A stretch of 6,224 bases of DNA from Bacillota bacterium. Lineage in GTDB: Bacteria; Bacillota_E; Sulfobacillia; Sulfobacillales; Sulfobacillaceae. Position 1 is the first letter of the stretch. Every line of letters begins with the position of its first letter. Shown in pieces: positions 1-6,029 of this stretch. The stretch covers positions 1 to 6,224 of the forward strand of contig JAKADJ010000140.1 in the NCBI GenBank assembly GCA_021820645.1, in the 5' to 3' direction. The notes beneath the pieces were generated by a model. That model saw nothing but the letters and a program-made list of their open reading frames with translations. It had not been told where the DNA came from and made no database searches. A program made the translations under genes and the position numbers.

Positions 1-1164
1 CACTGCACCAAGAATCGCCGTGCTATTAGGGGAAGAAAACAATCCCGCCGCAATTCCTTGCAATGCCAAAAAGGCCCACACCATAGGCAGTGGCATCACA
101 CCGGGATAGAACCCGAACCCCGCATCCACTAACGCAAACAAGATCATCCCCACCCGGGCTGGAGCCACCACACCGGCCCGGTCAGTCCAGCGCCCACCCC
201 ACGGCGAGACAACCACCATCAAGAGTGCTTGTGGCATCATACTAATGCCCACCAAACCGATGGATAACCCCAGTACCTGCCTCAAATAAAACGGTAACAA
301 GAAAGCCGGGAACATCATCAGGATCCAGTACGCCATGCCCGCAAACATATTGAACGAAAAGGGCCGAACCCTAAAAAGACGGAGCGGGACCAATGCGGCA
401 TGGCGCCGCTCCACTACGATGAACAGCCAGAGGCTGACCCCAGCACTGGCTAGCAAGATCCAGCCCCATGCGGTGTGCAGCGTGGCTAATCCAAACTGCA
501 GAAGCGACGTGGTGCTGAGAAATAAGGCGGCACCGATCCAGTCAAAGCGGCGCCCTCGGACAGCCGGGTCGGGCGGTAGCTTCGGCACATATCGAGCCGA
601 ACCCACCACCGCCCAAATCCCAACCGGCAAATTAATCCAAAAGATACTCCGCCAACCGAGCCATGCCGTCAACAGTCCTCCTAAAGGCGGTCCCGCCAGG
701 GTTCCCGCAGCAACCACCGATCCGATAAGACCAAGTGCTTGCCCGCGGCGCTCTGAAGGGAATATCAAAGCGATGATGGCCATCACGTTAGCCATGATAG
801 TGGCTCCGCCCAGTCCCTGAAACACCCGCGCCGCAATTAGCCAGCTCACACTTGGCGCTAAGGCACAAGAGAGCGAACCCACCGTAAACAGCACCACGCC
901 ACCCACAAACACTTCCCGGCGGCCCACTCGGTCCGCCACCTGTCCGGCCACCGGCAAGATCCCCGTGATGACCAAAAGGTATCCCGTGACAATCCACTGC
1001 AACGTAGAGATAGGCAATAAGAATCGATGCTGTAATATCGGTAGCGCCACATTGACCACACTAGAGTCCAAATTGACCATGAACGTCCCCGTGGTCGCTG
1101 CCGCGAATCCAAGCCAAAGGGCTCTCCCTGAAAGAATCGGAGAACTCGCTGACGGCTGTGACAC
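1..1164 (-). CDS. DHA2-family MFS transporter (EmrB/QacA-like), 3' end beyond the window
   Basis: Partial inner-membrane transporter of the major facilitator superfamily, drug:H+ antiporter-2 type (14 TM). The frame is open from 1164 to the left edge (388 codons), so the C-terminus is missing. The first helix carries LDSSVVNVALP (about residues 31-41). Motif A, GQVADRVGRR, is at about 73-82. FQGLGGA at about 114-120 precedes the motif C region, AGTLAGPPLGG (about 152-162), then WRSIFWINLPVGI. SSPNSTAILGAV at the window edge resembles the conserved loop in the second half of DHA2 proteins. I chose the GTG at 1164 because GGAG lies 6 nt upstream; a GTG at 1176 in the same frame is an alternative, with AGGAG 12 nt and GAGG 4 nt upstream. 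The gene begins about 80 bp after the aldolase stop with no terminator seen, so co-transcription is likely. The substrate cannot be read from sequence: efflux of a drug or metabolite is typical of the family, and sugar-related transport is only suggested by the neighbour. Confidence 0.9.
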   Translation of the reverse strand, partial: MSQPSASSPILSGRALWLGFAAATTGTFMVNLDSSVVNVALPILQHRFLLPISTLQWIVTGYLLVITGILPVAGQVADRVGRREVFVGGVVLFTVGSLSCALAPSVSWLIAARVFQGLGGATIMANVMAIIALIFPSERRGQALGLIGSVVAAGTLAGPPLGGLLTAWLGWRSIFWINLPVGIWAVVGSARYVPKLPPDPAVRGRRFDWIGAALFLSTTSLLQFGLATLHTAWGWILLASAGVSLWLFIVVERRHAALVPLRLFRVRPFSFNMFAGMAYWILMMFPAFLLPFYLRQVLGLSIGLVGISMMPQALLMVVVSPWGGRWTDRAGVVAPARVGMILFALVDAGFGFYPGVMPLPMVWAFLALQGIAAGLFSSPNSTAILGAV

Positions 1165-1246
1165 TACTTGCTCCACTCTGCCTCATCGCTCCTACCGCAT
1201 ATCGACGTATTGGAATCCACTAACGAGTCCCACAACATCCCCAGCG

Positions 1247-1924
1247 TTAATGGGTGGGGCTGAACTCCCGGATTCGATCCCGCACTTGTTCTATAGCCAA
1301 TGGGGGTAGCGGCTTGGCGCCTCCCAAGGCCTTTGCCTCTAGAGTGAGTTCAGCCGCCTCGTCCAGTGTGGTGAGCAGTTGCACGGTCGTCGGCAAGTCA
1401 GTCGAAAAAGCCAGCACCCCGTGGTTGGCGAGCATGACGGCCAAAATACCCGGATGGCCTTTGGCGCGCGATAAGATTCCCGATACCGATTCGGCCGAAC
1501 CACGCGGGGCCCAGGGTACCACAGGCACCTCTTCGGTTAAGCCAAAACGCAATAAGGGCTCGTAAACCAATGGAAGGGGTTGATGAGCTAGGGCAAAGGC
1601 CGTGATGTGTGGAGCGTGCGAATGCACGACGGCTCCTACATCAGGTCGTTCACGATAGAGTCCCGTGTGCATCTCGACAATCTCTTTCATGGTTGGGGCC
1701 ATGGTTCCTTCTAGAACGGTTCCGTCGGTCCGAACCACCGCAAAATCATCCGCAGTGAGTCGGGCTACGTTACCTCCACTCGTCATCACTATCCGGTCAT
1801 CCGATATACGAACCGAAAGATTGGCATGCGCCCCCCGGAACAACATACCCACGGCTATTAATGTCCGGCTCGCATCAATTAACTGGGCAATCACTTCTTG
1901 AGAATCTTGCAAGGTGGTCGTCAT
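1247..1924 (-). CDS. Class II aldolase/adducin-domain protein, L-fuculose-phosphate aldolase type
   Basis: Cytoplasmic zinc-dependent aldolase of 225 residues, close to FucA (about 215). The family cleaves phosphorylated ketoses such as L-fuculose-1-phosphate or L-ribulose-type sugars to dihydroxyacetone phosphate and an aldehyde; related members are epimerases, dehydratases or decarboxylases. Visible hallmarks are the substrate/phosphate-loop region ANLSVR (34-39) and MTSGG (47-51), Glu81 in TMKEIVEMH aligning with the catalytic Glu of FucA, the metal ligands His101 and His103 in HSHAPH, and His168 in NHGVL. All key residues are present, so it should be active. The ATG at 1924 has AAGGAGA about 7 nt upstream, a strong ribosome binding site. 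The gene has its own promoter-like region with a dyad operator and is followed by the MFS gene. The exact substrate is unknown; generic class II aldolase is the safe call. Confidence 0.9.
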   Translation of the reverse strand: MTTTLQDSQEVIAQLIDASRTLIAVGMLFRGAHANLSVRISDDRIVMTSGGNVARLTADDFAVVRTDGTVLEGTMAPTMKEIVEMHTGLYRERPDVGAVVHSHAPHITAFALAHQPLPLVYEPLLRFGLTEEVPVVPWAPRGSAESVSGILSRAKGHPGILAVMLANHGVLAFSTDLPTTVQLLTTLDEAAELTLEAKALGGAKPLPPLAIEQVRDRIREFSPTH

Positions 1925-1957
1925 CTAGACATCTCCTTTTTTCACTAATCCGTGTCC

Positions 1958-1986
1958 ATAATACTGCAATTTGCACCGTAATGCAA
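1958..1986 (-). promoter_or_regulatory. Candidate sigma-A promoter for the aldolase-MFS operon
   Basis: Read on the minus strand there is a TATTAT -10 box (plus-strand 1958-1963, 5 of 6 matches), a 17-bp spacer, and a weak TTGCAT -35 (1981-1986; only TTG matches). Transcription would start near 1951, about 27 nt before the aldolase ATG. The -10 edge, spacer and -35 are covered by a dyad-symmetric element, which suits repressor control. The box matches are seen; promoter activity is inferred. Confidence 0.4.
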
Positions 1987-1996
1987 CAGACAGTAT
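1961..1996. promoter_or_regulatory. 36-bp dyad-symmetric element, likely operator of the aldolase operon
   Basis: Two nested inverted repeats share one axis at 1978.5: outer arms ATACTG (1961-1966) and CAGTAT (1991-1996), inner arms TTGCA (71-75 of the 1900s) and TGCAA (1982-1986), with a 6-bp centre. A second, overlapping palindrome, TGCAATTTGCA, occupies 1965-1975, so TGCAA occurs three times, two of them as direct repeats 17 bp apart. The element overlaps the candidate promoter. A repressor-binding site (for example GntR, LacI or DeoR type) is the natural reading. There is no T-run, so it is not an intrinsic terminator; an RNA hairpin role is less likely because it lies upstream of the predicted start. 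Confidence 0.5.
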
Positions 1997-2060
1997 CTAC
2001 GTCGTATCGTCCCTGCATCCCACTACAGGATGTACCGAACGACGCCTATTTACACCGCGG

Positions 2061-3233
2061 TCAATTACGAATTATGGAGGACAAATTTTCTAGCCATTGC
2101 CATCGCGTCGTGTTAAGGAGCCCATAGTTATAAAAACAAAACCGTCGGAAGCCCAGGTCCAACGCGACCTCAACCCGAGCCTTCGCTTCGTCCCAGGACG
2201 ACACCACGTTCGCAATTAAGCTTTGTCCCACAATCACCCGCGATGGGTCCCATCCCCTCTCGGTTACAAGCCAGTTCAGGTCGTTGCGCATCGCCGCCAG
2301 CGTCGAATAGCCCAAGGCAATCACGTCCCCGCGTTGTTGCGAATCTGCCGTCATCCCTTCTATCCAAGAGAGTTTGGTCCTCTGATTGTATGGCATCAAC
2401 AAAGGTGTCATCGGTAAAGTGGGAAAAGCCCTAGCGAGATCATCCAAAGATGTTCGCAAAGCCTGGCCCCTTATTCGAATGAGTTCGGCGAACCCTGGAT
2501 GGTCCACTAAATAGGTAGCAAGCTCTCCCATATCGTCCGGACCCGTGCCTTCATGACAGAGTAATCTTTCAATCTCTTCCTGAGTCTCTTGCCTCAATAG
2601 ATCCCAGTCAATTCCTGCCCCGATGGTGCTGTTGCAAGCCGAACAAAAACACCAGGATAGCAATAACTGCAACAGGGGCGTAATTCTTACGCCGGCAATC
2701 TCATGATGAGCACCGTGAAAGGCCTTGGTAAACCCGAATGATTCGAGATCCAAGCCATCAAATATCCCCATCGCGGCCAACTCTGCGATGAGGCGTCGGA
2801 TTCTAGCCTGCCCCGCTATGGGGCAAGCGGCGTGCGACAGGTGTTGCCCGAACGCATTTTCTACAAATGGGCCTTCGGGCGAATCATGGTTGACAATAGT
2901 CCAGCCCCGTAACCGAATGTCCTCCCGAGACAAGGCCTCTTTTAATGCCGCATAGAACGCTTCCGGCTCGATGCGAAGATCTCCGTCATGCCACACGGGC
3001 TGGCGAAAATCCCAAAGCGGGCCCTCAGTTTGACCAATAAACCGAGGGCTCCCCACCAACGATAAAACTTGGCCGCTATGGTACAGGGTAGCCACACTGA
3101 GTTCCGATACCCGGGCCCTGACGAGGCGCTCTACCGTATTGGCAATCCCCGCTCGAGCAATGTCCCAAGGATACGCCCAGAGGCCCACGACTCCGTGTGC
3201 GTCAACCGCCGTGTAAGTATCTCGGTGGATCAC
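2061..3233 (-). CDS. Conserved-looking protein of unknown function, possible TIM-barrel enzyme
   Basis: A 390-residue soluble protein with no signal peptide or membrane segment. I do not recognise a characterised family. Its layout suggests a TIM-barrel enzyme: strand-like hydrophobic segments ending in polar residues recur, including SELSVATLYHSG (about 43-54), IRLRGWTIVNHDS (106-118), FDGLDLESFGF (158-168) and FRRFCFYNYG (362-371). Likely active-site residues are His52, His116, Asp162, Glu164 and the His-rich HGAHHE (173-178). CFCSAC (195-200) gives a CxCxxC cysteine cluster that could bind metal. It resembles my memory of unannotated proteins with a similar 'YHSG ... LE..G ... HHE ... CFCxxC' pattern, which I cannot verify here. 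The GTG start at 3233 overlaps the yajO-like stop as GTGA, with only a weak upstream GGGA, so translational coupling is likely. That context suggests a sugar or sugar-derivative pathway, but no function should be assigned. Confidence 0.85.
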   Translation of the reverse strand: MIHRDTYTAVDAHGVVGLWAYPWDIARAGIANTVERLVRARVSELSVATLYHSGQVLSLVGSPRFIGQTEGPLWDFRQPVWHDGDLRIEPEAFYAALKEALSREDIRLRGWTIVNHDSPEGPFVENAFGQHLSHAACPIAGQARIRRLIAELAAMGIFDGLDLESFGFTKAFHGAHHEIAGVRITPLLQLLLSWCFCSACNSTIGAGIDWDLLRQETQEEIERLLCHEGTGPDDMGELATYLVDHPGFAELIRIRGQALRTSLDDLARAFPTLPMTPLLMPYNQRTKLSWIEGMTADSQQRGDVIALGYSTLAAMRNDLNWLVTERGWDPSRVIVGQSLIANVVSSWDEAKARVEVALDLGFRRFCFYNYGLLNTTRWQWLENLSSIIRN

Positions 3234-4210
3234 CGAAATCCCATTACGGGGTGCGGTATGTAGGGGGTTTCTAATAGCTCCACCTCATCCGGGCTCAAGG
3301 CGATCTCCAGCGCTCCGACGGCTTCGTCGAGGTGATGCAATTTCGTAGCGCCCACTATGGGAGCGGTAACCGGCTTCTTCTGAAGGATCCACGCGAGCGC
3401 AATTTGGGCACGGGTAACTCCCATGGCGTCAGCAAGCTCTTTCACGCGCTCTATAATGATGCGGTCAAGATCCGCCGTATTAACGTATAGGGTTTTCCCA
3501 AATTGATCCGATTCGGACCGGGCGGTCGTGTCCTCGGGTTCTCGGGTTAATCGTCCCCGTGCCAACGGGCTCCAAGGGATGACGCCAATGCCTTCGGCTT
3601 CACAGAGCGGCAACATCTCGCGTTCTTCTTCGCGATACAGCAAGTTAAGATAGTCCTGCATGGAGACAAATGCACTCCATCCGTTGTCCCGTGAAATATG
3701 TAGCGCCTTTAAAAATTGCCAGGCATGCATCGAAGAGGCTCCAATATATCGAGCCTTCCCGGCTCTCACGACGTCGTTCAACGCGCTGAGGGTCTCCTCG
3801 ATTGGGGTCTCATAATCCCAACGGTGAATCTGATACAAATCGACATAGTCGGTACCGAGCCGCCTCAGGCTCTGATCGATTTCCGTCATGATGGCCTTTC
3901 GCGAAAGGCCTTGGCCGTTGGGACCAGGACGCATGCGTCCATGCACTTTGGTCGCAATGACCACGTCATCCCGGGTGGTGTACTCTTTTAAGATGCGGCC
4001 CACAATCTCTTCACTAGTACCATCCGAGTACACATTGGCGGTGTCAAAAAAGTTAATCCCGAGATCCAAGGCTTGTTTGATAAAAGGCCGACTTTGGGCC
4101 TCATCCAGGACCCAAGAGTGGTTACCGCGTTCTGGCACCCCATAACTCATACACCCGAGACAAATCCGTGACACTTTAAGTCCGGTGTTTCCCAAACTAA
4201 CATATTGCAT
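3230..4210 (-). CDS. yajO: YajO-like aldo/keto reductase
   Basis: NADPH-dependent aldo/keto reductase, cytoplasmic (beta/alpha)8 barrel, 326 residues from the chosen start versus about 324 for E. coli YajO. The resemblance to YajO is strong along the length: LGNTGLKVSRICLG at the N-terminus, QIHRWDYETPIEETL (about 127-141), the YREEEREMLPLCEAEG segment, IPWSPLARGRLTR, and the end HPVMGFR. The catalytic tetrad is intact: Asp56, Tyr61, Lys88 and His129. PIVGATK near the C-terminus is the cofactor-binding region. YajO has been linked to 1-deoxyxylulose-5-phosphate/thiamine metabolism in E. coli, but AKRs are promiscuous and the physiological substrate here is uncertain. The frame is open 30 codons further to an ATG at 4300, preceded by AAGG; I reject that start because the extra residues have no counterpart in YajO and run through repeat-like DNA. 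The ATG at 4210 has only a GTGGGG about 10 nt upstream. The stop overlaps the next gene's GTG by 4 bp. Confidence 0.9.
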   Translation of the reverse strand: MQYVSLGNTGLKVSRICLGCMSYGVPERGNHSWVLDEAQSRPFIKQALDLGINFFDTANVYSDGTSEEIVGRILKEYTTRDDVVIATKVHGRMRPGPNGQGLSRKAIMTEIDQSLRRLGTDYVDLYQIHRWDYETPIEETLSALNDVVRAGKARYIGASSMHAWQFLKALHISRDNGWSAFVSMQDYLNLLYREEEREMLPLCEAEGIGVIPWSPLARGRLTREPEDTTARSESDQFGKTLYVNTADLDRIIIERVKELADAMGVTRAQIALAWILQKKPVTAPIVGATKLHHLDEAVGALEIALSPDEVELLETPYIPHPVMGFR

Positions 4211-4217
4211 TGAGCAC

Positions 4218-4246
4218 TGACCCCACTTTCTGTTTGTGTGACCCCA
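4218..4246. repeat. Two TGGGGTCA direct repeats upstream of yajO
   Basis: TGACCCCA occurs at 4218-4225 and again at 4239-4246 on the plus strand (TGGGGTCA when read toward yajO), exactly 21 bp apart, about two helical turns. The repeats lie 8-36 bp upstream of the chosen ATG, so they would be in the 5' leader if the promoter further upstream is used. They could be tandem regulator half-sites, or a leftover transposon end: GGGGTCA-type repeats are, from memory, common at ends of IS21-family elements. No transposase remains nearby. Confidence 0.4.
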
Positions 4247-4298
4247 AAAATTTCCAGATCCAAGAGGTCTCCGCCTCATTGTGGCCTCCGTAGCGTCC

Positions 4299-4327
4299 AT
4301 TTCAACCTTGCTTGCCTATTTTATCAA
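4299..4327 (-). promoter_or_regulatory. Candidate sigma-A promoter for the yajO operon
   Basis: On the minus strand, TTGATA (plus 4322-4327, 5 of 6 matches to the -35 consensus) is followed by a 17-bp spacer and TGAAAT (4299-4304, 4 of 6 matches to the -10). Transcription would begin near 4292 and give a leader of about 80 nt before the yajO ATG. The -35 lies immediately beside the transposon relic. Spacing is ideal but the -10 is mediocre. Confidence 0.35.
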
Positions 4328-4330
4328 ATG

Positions 4331-4370
4331 CGCCGTAAAATCCCTTGCTTCAGCGAGGGGATATCAGGCG
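4331..4370 (+). repeat. Left-end-like hairpin of the IS200/IS605 relic
   Basis: Inner stem CCCTTGC (4342-4348) pairs with GCGAGGG (4353-4359) with one T-G wobble, over the loop TTCA. Outer arms CGCC (4331-4334) and GGCG (4367-4370) flank it after short AT-rich arms (GTAAAAT and ATATCA). An imperfect hairpin of this kind is the sort of structure bound by Y1 (HUH) transposase at the left end of IS200/IS605 elements. Confidence 0.6.
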
Positions 4371-4612
4371 ACAGTCTTTTTGCATCACGCCCCATTTGTG
4401 TTACTGTTTCGATGTGTTCGCGCTATGACGATAGGATATATTGGCGGTTGTCTCCCGCAGTCGTGGGAGGCGTAAAATATATCGCGTCGTCAAGACCAGA
4501 CGTTAACCGGATTGGCGAACGAGTTGTTCACGTGCCCGGCGACATTTCGGCGACCGGATAGGGGGCGTTGGGCTCGCCCTTTGCGAGTAAAGCTGACATA
4601 AGTCGGTTTCTC

Positions 4613-4648
4613 GCAAGAATCCCCCGGCTTTAGCCGCGGGAAGTGTCA
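4613..4648 (+). repeat. Right-end-like hairpin of the IS200/IS605 relic
   Basis: CCCCCGGC (4621-4628) pairs with GCCGCGGG (4633-4640) over loop TTTA, with a single C-C mismatch, and is followed by AAGTGTCAA. The motif and its position match the right ends of TnpB-family elements. Because the hairpin lies about 50-80 bp downstream of the dpaL stop on the other strand, it may also slow transcription leaving dpaL, though there is no T-run for a normal intrinsic terminator. Confidence 0.65.
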
Positions 4649-4691
4649 ATATCCCGTTTTCGCAACCCGCGACGCGGCCACCATCTGAGGC

Positions 4692-5894
4692 TCACACCCC
4701 AGCCAAATGCCCATCCCACACAATCCGCCGATACATGCCCGGGTCCATGGCGCCTTCGGTATTAACCAACAGGACTCGAGAGTCAGGTCCCAAACTAATG
4801 TCCTCCCGAAAATGCGAAAACTTGGCGTCTGTCGCTACTAGCGATAGGAGCCCGAGACCCACTGCTCCCGATTCCCCTGCCTCGAGAGGCGGGTCGCCCG
4901 GTAGGGGATTGCCTAGAATCCGCATCCCTCGTGCCGTCACTACGTCGTCACAGGCAACAAATGCAGCCACCCAATGTTTTAAGATTTCCCATGCCACTGG
5001 ATTGCCTACACCACATGCCAGACCCGCCATGATCGTGGAAAGGGCGCCGTCCGAGGAATAGAGGCAGCCATCGCTTATTATGGCCGAGCGATAAAAACAA
5101 GCGGCCCGGGACGGTTCGATCACGATAATGTTGGGAATGTCTCTCCCGTAGAGGTTGGCCAAGAAGGCTACCACCGCAGCGGCAAAGGATCCTACCCCAG
5201 CCTGCAAAAAGACGTGGGTCGGCTTGTCCAATGCCCTATCATGTTTGCCGAGGAATTCCTCGGCGACCATGGTCAAGTATCCTTGCATGATCCATAGCGG
5301 AATCTCTTGATAGCCAGGCCACGACGTGTCCTGGACTAAAACCCATCCTTTATCGTGAGCCTGTCTTGCCACCCAATTGACGGTGGCGTCATAATCGAGA
5401 TCTGTCACTTCCACCGAGCCGCCAACCTTTTCGATGGCACGCACACGGGCGTTACTCGTACCCTGCGGCATAAAAATTTTCGCCGAGTGTCCCAAGCGTC
5501 CGGCCGCCCAGGCGATCCCTACGCCATGATTACCGTCCGTTGCCGTGGCAAAAACCACCGGAGGTCGGGTATGGAGATGACCCTTCAACGTAAAAAAATC
5601 AGCAGACGGCCCGATTCCGTAATAATTGGCCAAATATCGGCCCACCCCATACGTGCCTCCGAGTCCCTTAAATGCCCCGAGTCCCCAACGGCGAGACTCG
5701 TCCTTGAGCCAAATCTCTTGGACCCCGAGGTAGGCTGCGAGGTTGGGCAACGATATCCGAGGGGTCGCTTGATATTGCGGCCAACTCTGGTGGTACTGGA
5801 GCGCACGGTTCGCTACAGTCACGTCAAACTGTCCAAGATGCTTAGTAGCTTTGCAGTCCTTTAAACCATTTTGCTGCCATCTTATAGGCTCCAT
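4692..5894 (-). CDS. dpaL: Diaminopropionate ammonia-lyase
   Basis: PLP-dependent fold-type II enzyme (E. coli YgeX; EC 4.3.1.15) that splits 2,3-diaminopropionate, usually both stereoisomers, into pyruvate and two ammonia in the cytoplasm. It has 400 residues against 398 in E. coli. Lys76 in GLGAFKGLGGTYG is the PLP lysine (Lys77 in E. coli). Asp120 in ATATDGNHG and Asp189 in QDTSW match the two catalytic aspartates at the same numbers. QAGVGSFAA is the phosphate-binding glycine loop, and TIMAGLACG, ILGNP and GESGAVGLG are all conserved. I start at the ATG 5894 because AGAGGGG sits 6 nt upstream; the frame opens earlier with a TTG at 5918, an unlikely start. The gene stands alone on its strand, divergent from a receiver-like regulator gene and cut off from yajO by a transposon relic. 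The product is probably active. It may serve degradation of diaminopropionate or of similar D-amino acids. Confidence 0.93.
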   Translation of the reverse strand: MEPIRWQQNGLKDCKATKHLGQFDVTVANRALQYHQSWPQYQATPRISLPNLAAYLGVQEIWLKDESRRWGLGAFKGLGGTYGVGRYLANYYGIGPSADFFTLKGHLHTRPPVVFATATDGNHGVGIAWAAGRLGHSAKIFMPQGTSNARVRAIEKVGGSVEVTDLDYDATVNWVARQAHDKGWVLVQDTSWPGYQEIPLWIMQGYLTMVAEEFLGKHDRALDKPTHVFLQAGVGSFAAAVVAFLANLYGRDIPNIIVIEPSRAACFYRSAIISDGCLYSSDGALSTIMAGLACGVGNPVAWEILKHWVAAFVACDDVVTARGMRILGNPLPGDPPLEAGESGAVGLGLLSLVATDAKFSHFREDISLGPDSRVLLVNTEGAMDPGMYRRIVWDGHLAGV

Positions 5895-6029
5895 CGAGGT
5901 CCCCTCTCGACGTGTCAAGCAATCTACTCATGACTCCAATAATATCACCGTTAATCCTAGGTAATTGGTTTCAGCCCGGAATATAATGGCAATTAATACA
6001 TCTCTTCTTTTATAGAAAGGATTCCAATA
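5895..6029. promoter_or_regulatory. Shared divergent control region of dpaL and the receiver-like gene
   Basis: An AT-rich 135-bp region. For the plus-strand gene there is a perfect TATAAT at 5982-5987, about 43 nt before its ATG, but no good -35 at 16-18 bp spacing, so an activator may be needed. For dpaL a TATTAT box read on the minus strand lies near 5941-5946, again without a convincing -35. Inverted arms TAATTG (5962-5967) and CAATTA (5990-5995) flank the TATAAT, and TCCAATAAT occurs at 5935-5943 and again at 6023-6031. These fit regulator binding in a divergent promoter, but none is proven. Confidence 0.45.

Larger units (their letters stand above)
4331..4648 (+). mobile_element. Relic or non-autonomous IS200/IS605-type (TnpB-family) element
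   Basis: A 318-bp stretch bounded by two subterminal hairpins like those of IS200/IS605 elements, rather than by inverted repeats. The left end has CCCTTGC, loop TTCA, GCGAGGG inside outer arms CGCC/GGCG. The right end reads GAATCCCCCGGCTTTAGCC and finishes GAAGTGTCAA at 4648, like right ends of tnpB elements of the ISDra2 kind, which also carry the scaffold of the omega RNA. This orientation puts any tnpB on the plus strand. No intact transposase is present. A plus-strand frame ending at 4561 finishes VNRIGERVVHVPGDISATG, possibly a decayed TnpB tail, as such tails often contain VNACGE-like residues (weak). The inner DNA also has a CTCCCGC/GTGGGAG hairpin at 4452-4469. Most of this gene-free region is explained by the element; nothing was recognised in 4649-4691. 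Exact ends are uncertain. Confidence 0.6.

Noticed and set aside
335..1309. Plus- and minus-strand open frames inside the transporter region
   Set aside because: They are antisense or out-of-frame reads of the MFS gene, which has clear DHA2 motifs over its whole open frame.
2016..2032. CATCC/GGATG hairpin as a terminator after the 390-residue protein gene
   Set aside because: The stem is only 5-7 bp with a wobble, and no T-run follows, so it does not support an intrinsic terminator.
4238..4561. Plus-strand frame of 107 codons across the transposon relic
   Set aside because: It starts antisense to the yajO leader and has no convincing domain. Only its last residues might be a remnant TnpB tail, so it is described under the mobile element and not called as a gene.
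5355..5864. Plus-strand 169-codon open frame opposite dpaL
   Set aside because: It is wholly antisense to dpaL, whose catalytic residues are all present; the antisense product has no family resemblance.
5913..5918. Perfect TTGACA reading toward dpaL as a -35 box
   Set aside because: A -10 box at proper spacing would fall inside the dpaL coding sequence, and no TATAAT-like sequence is there.
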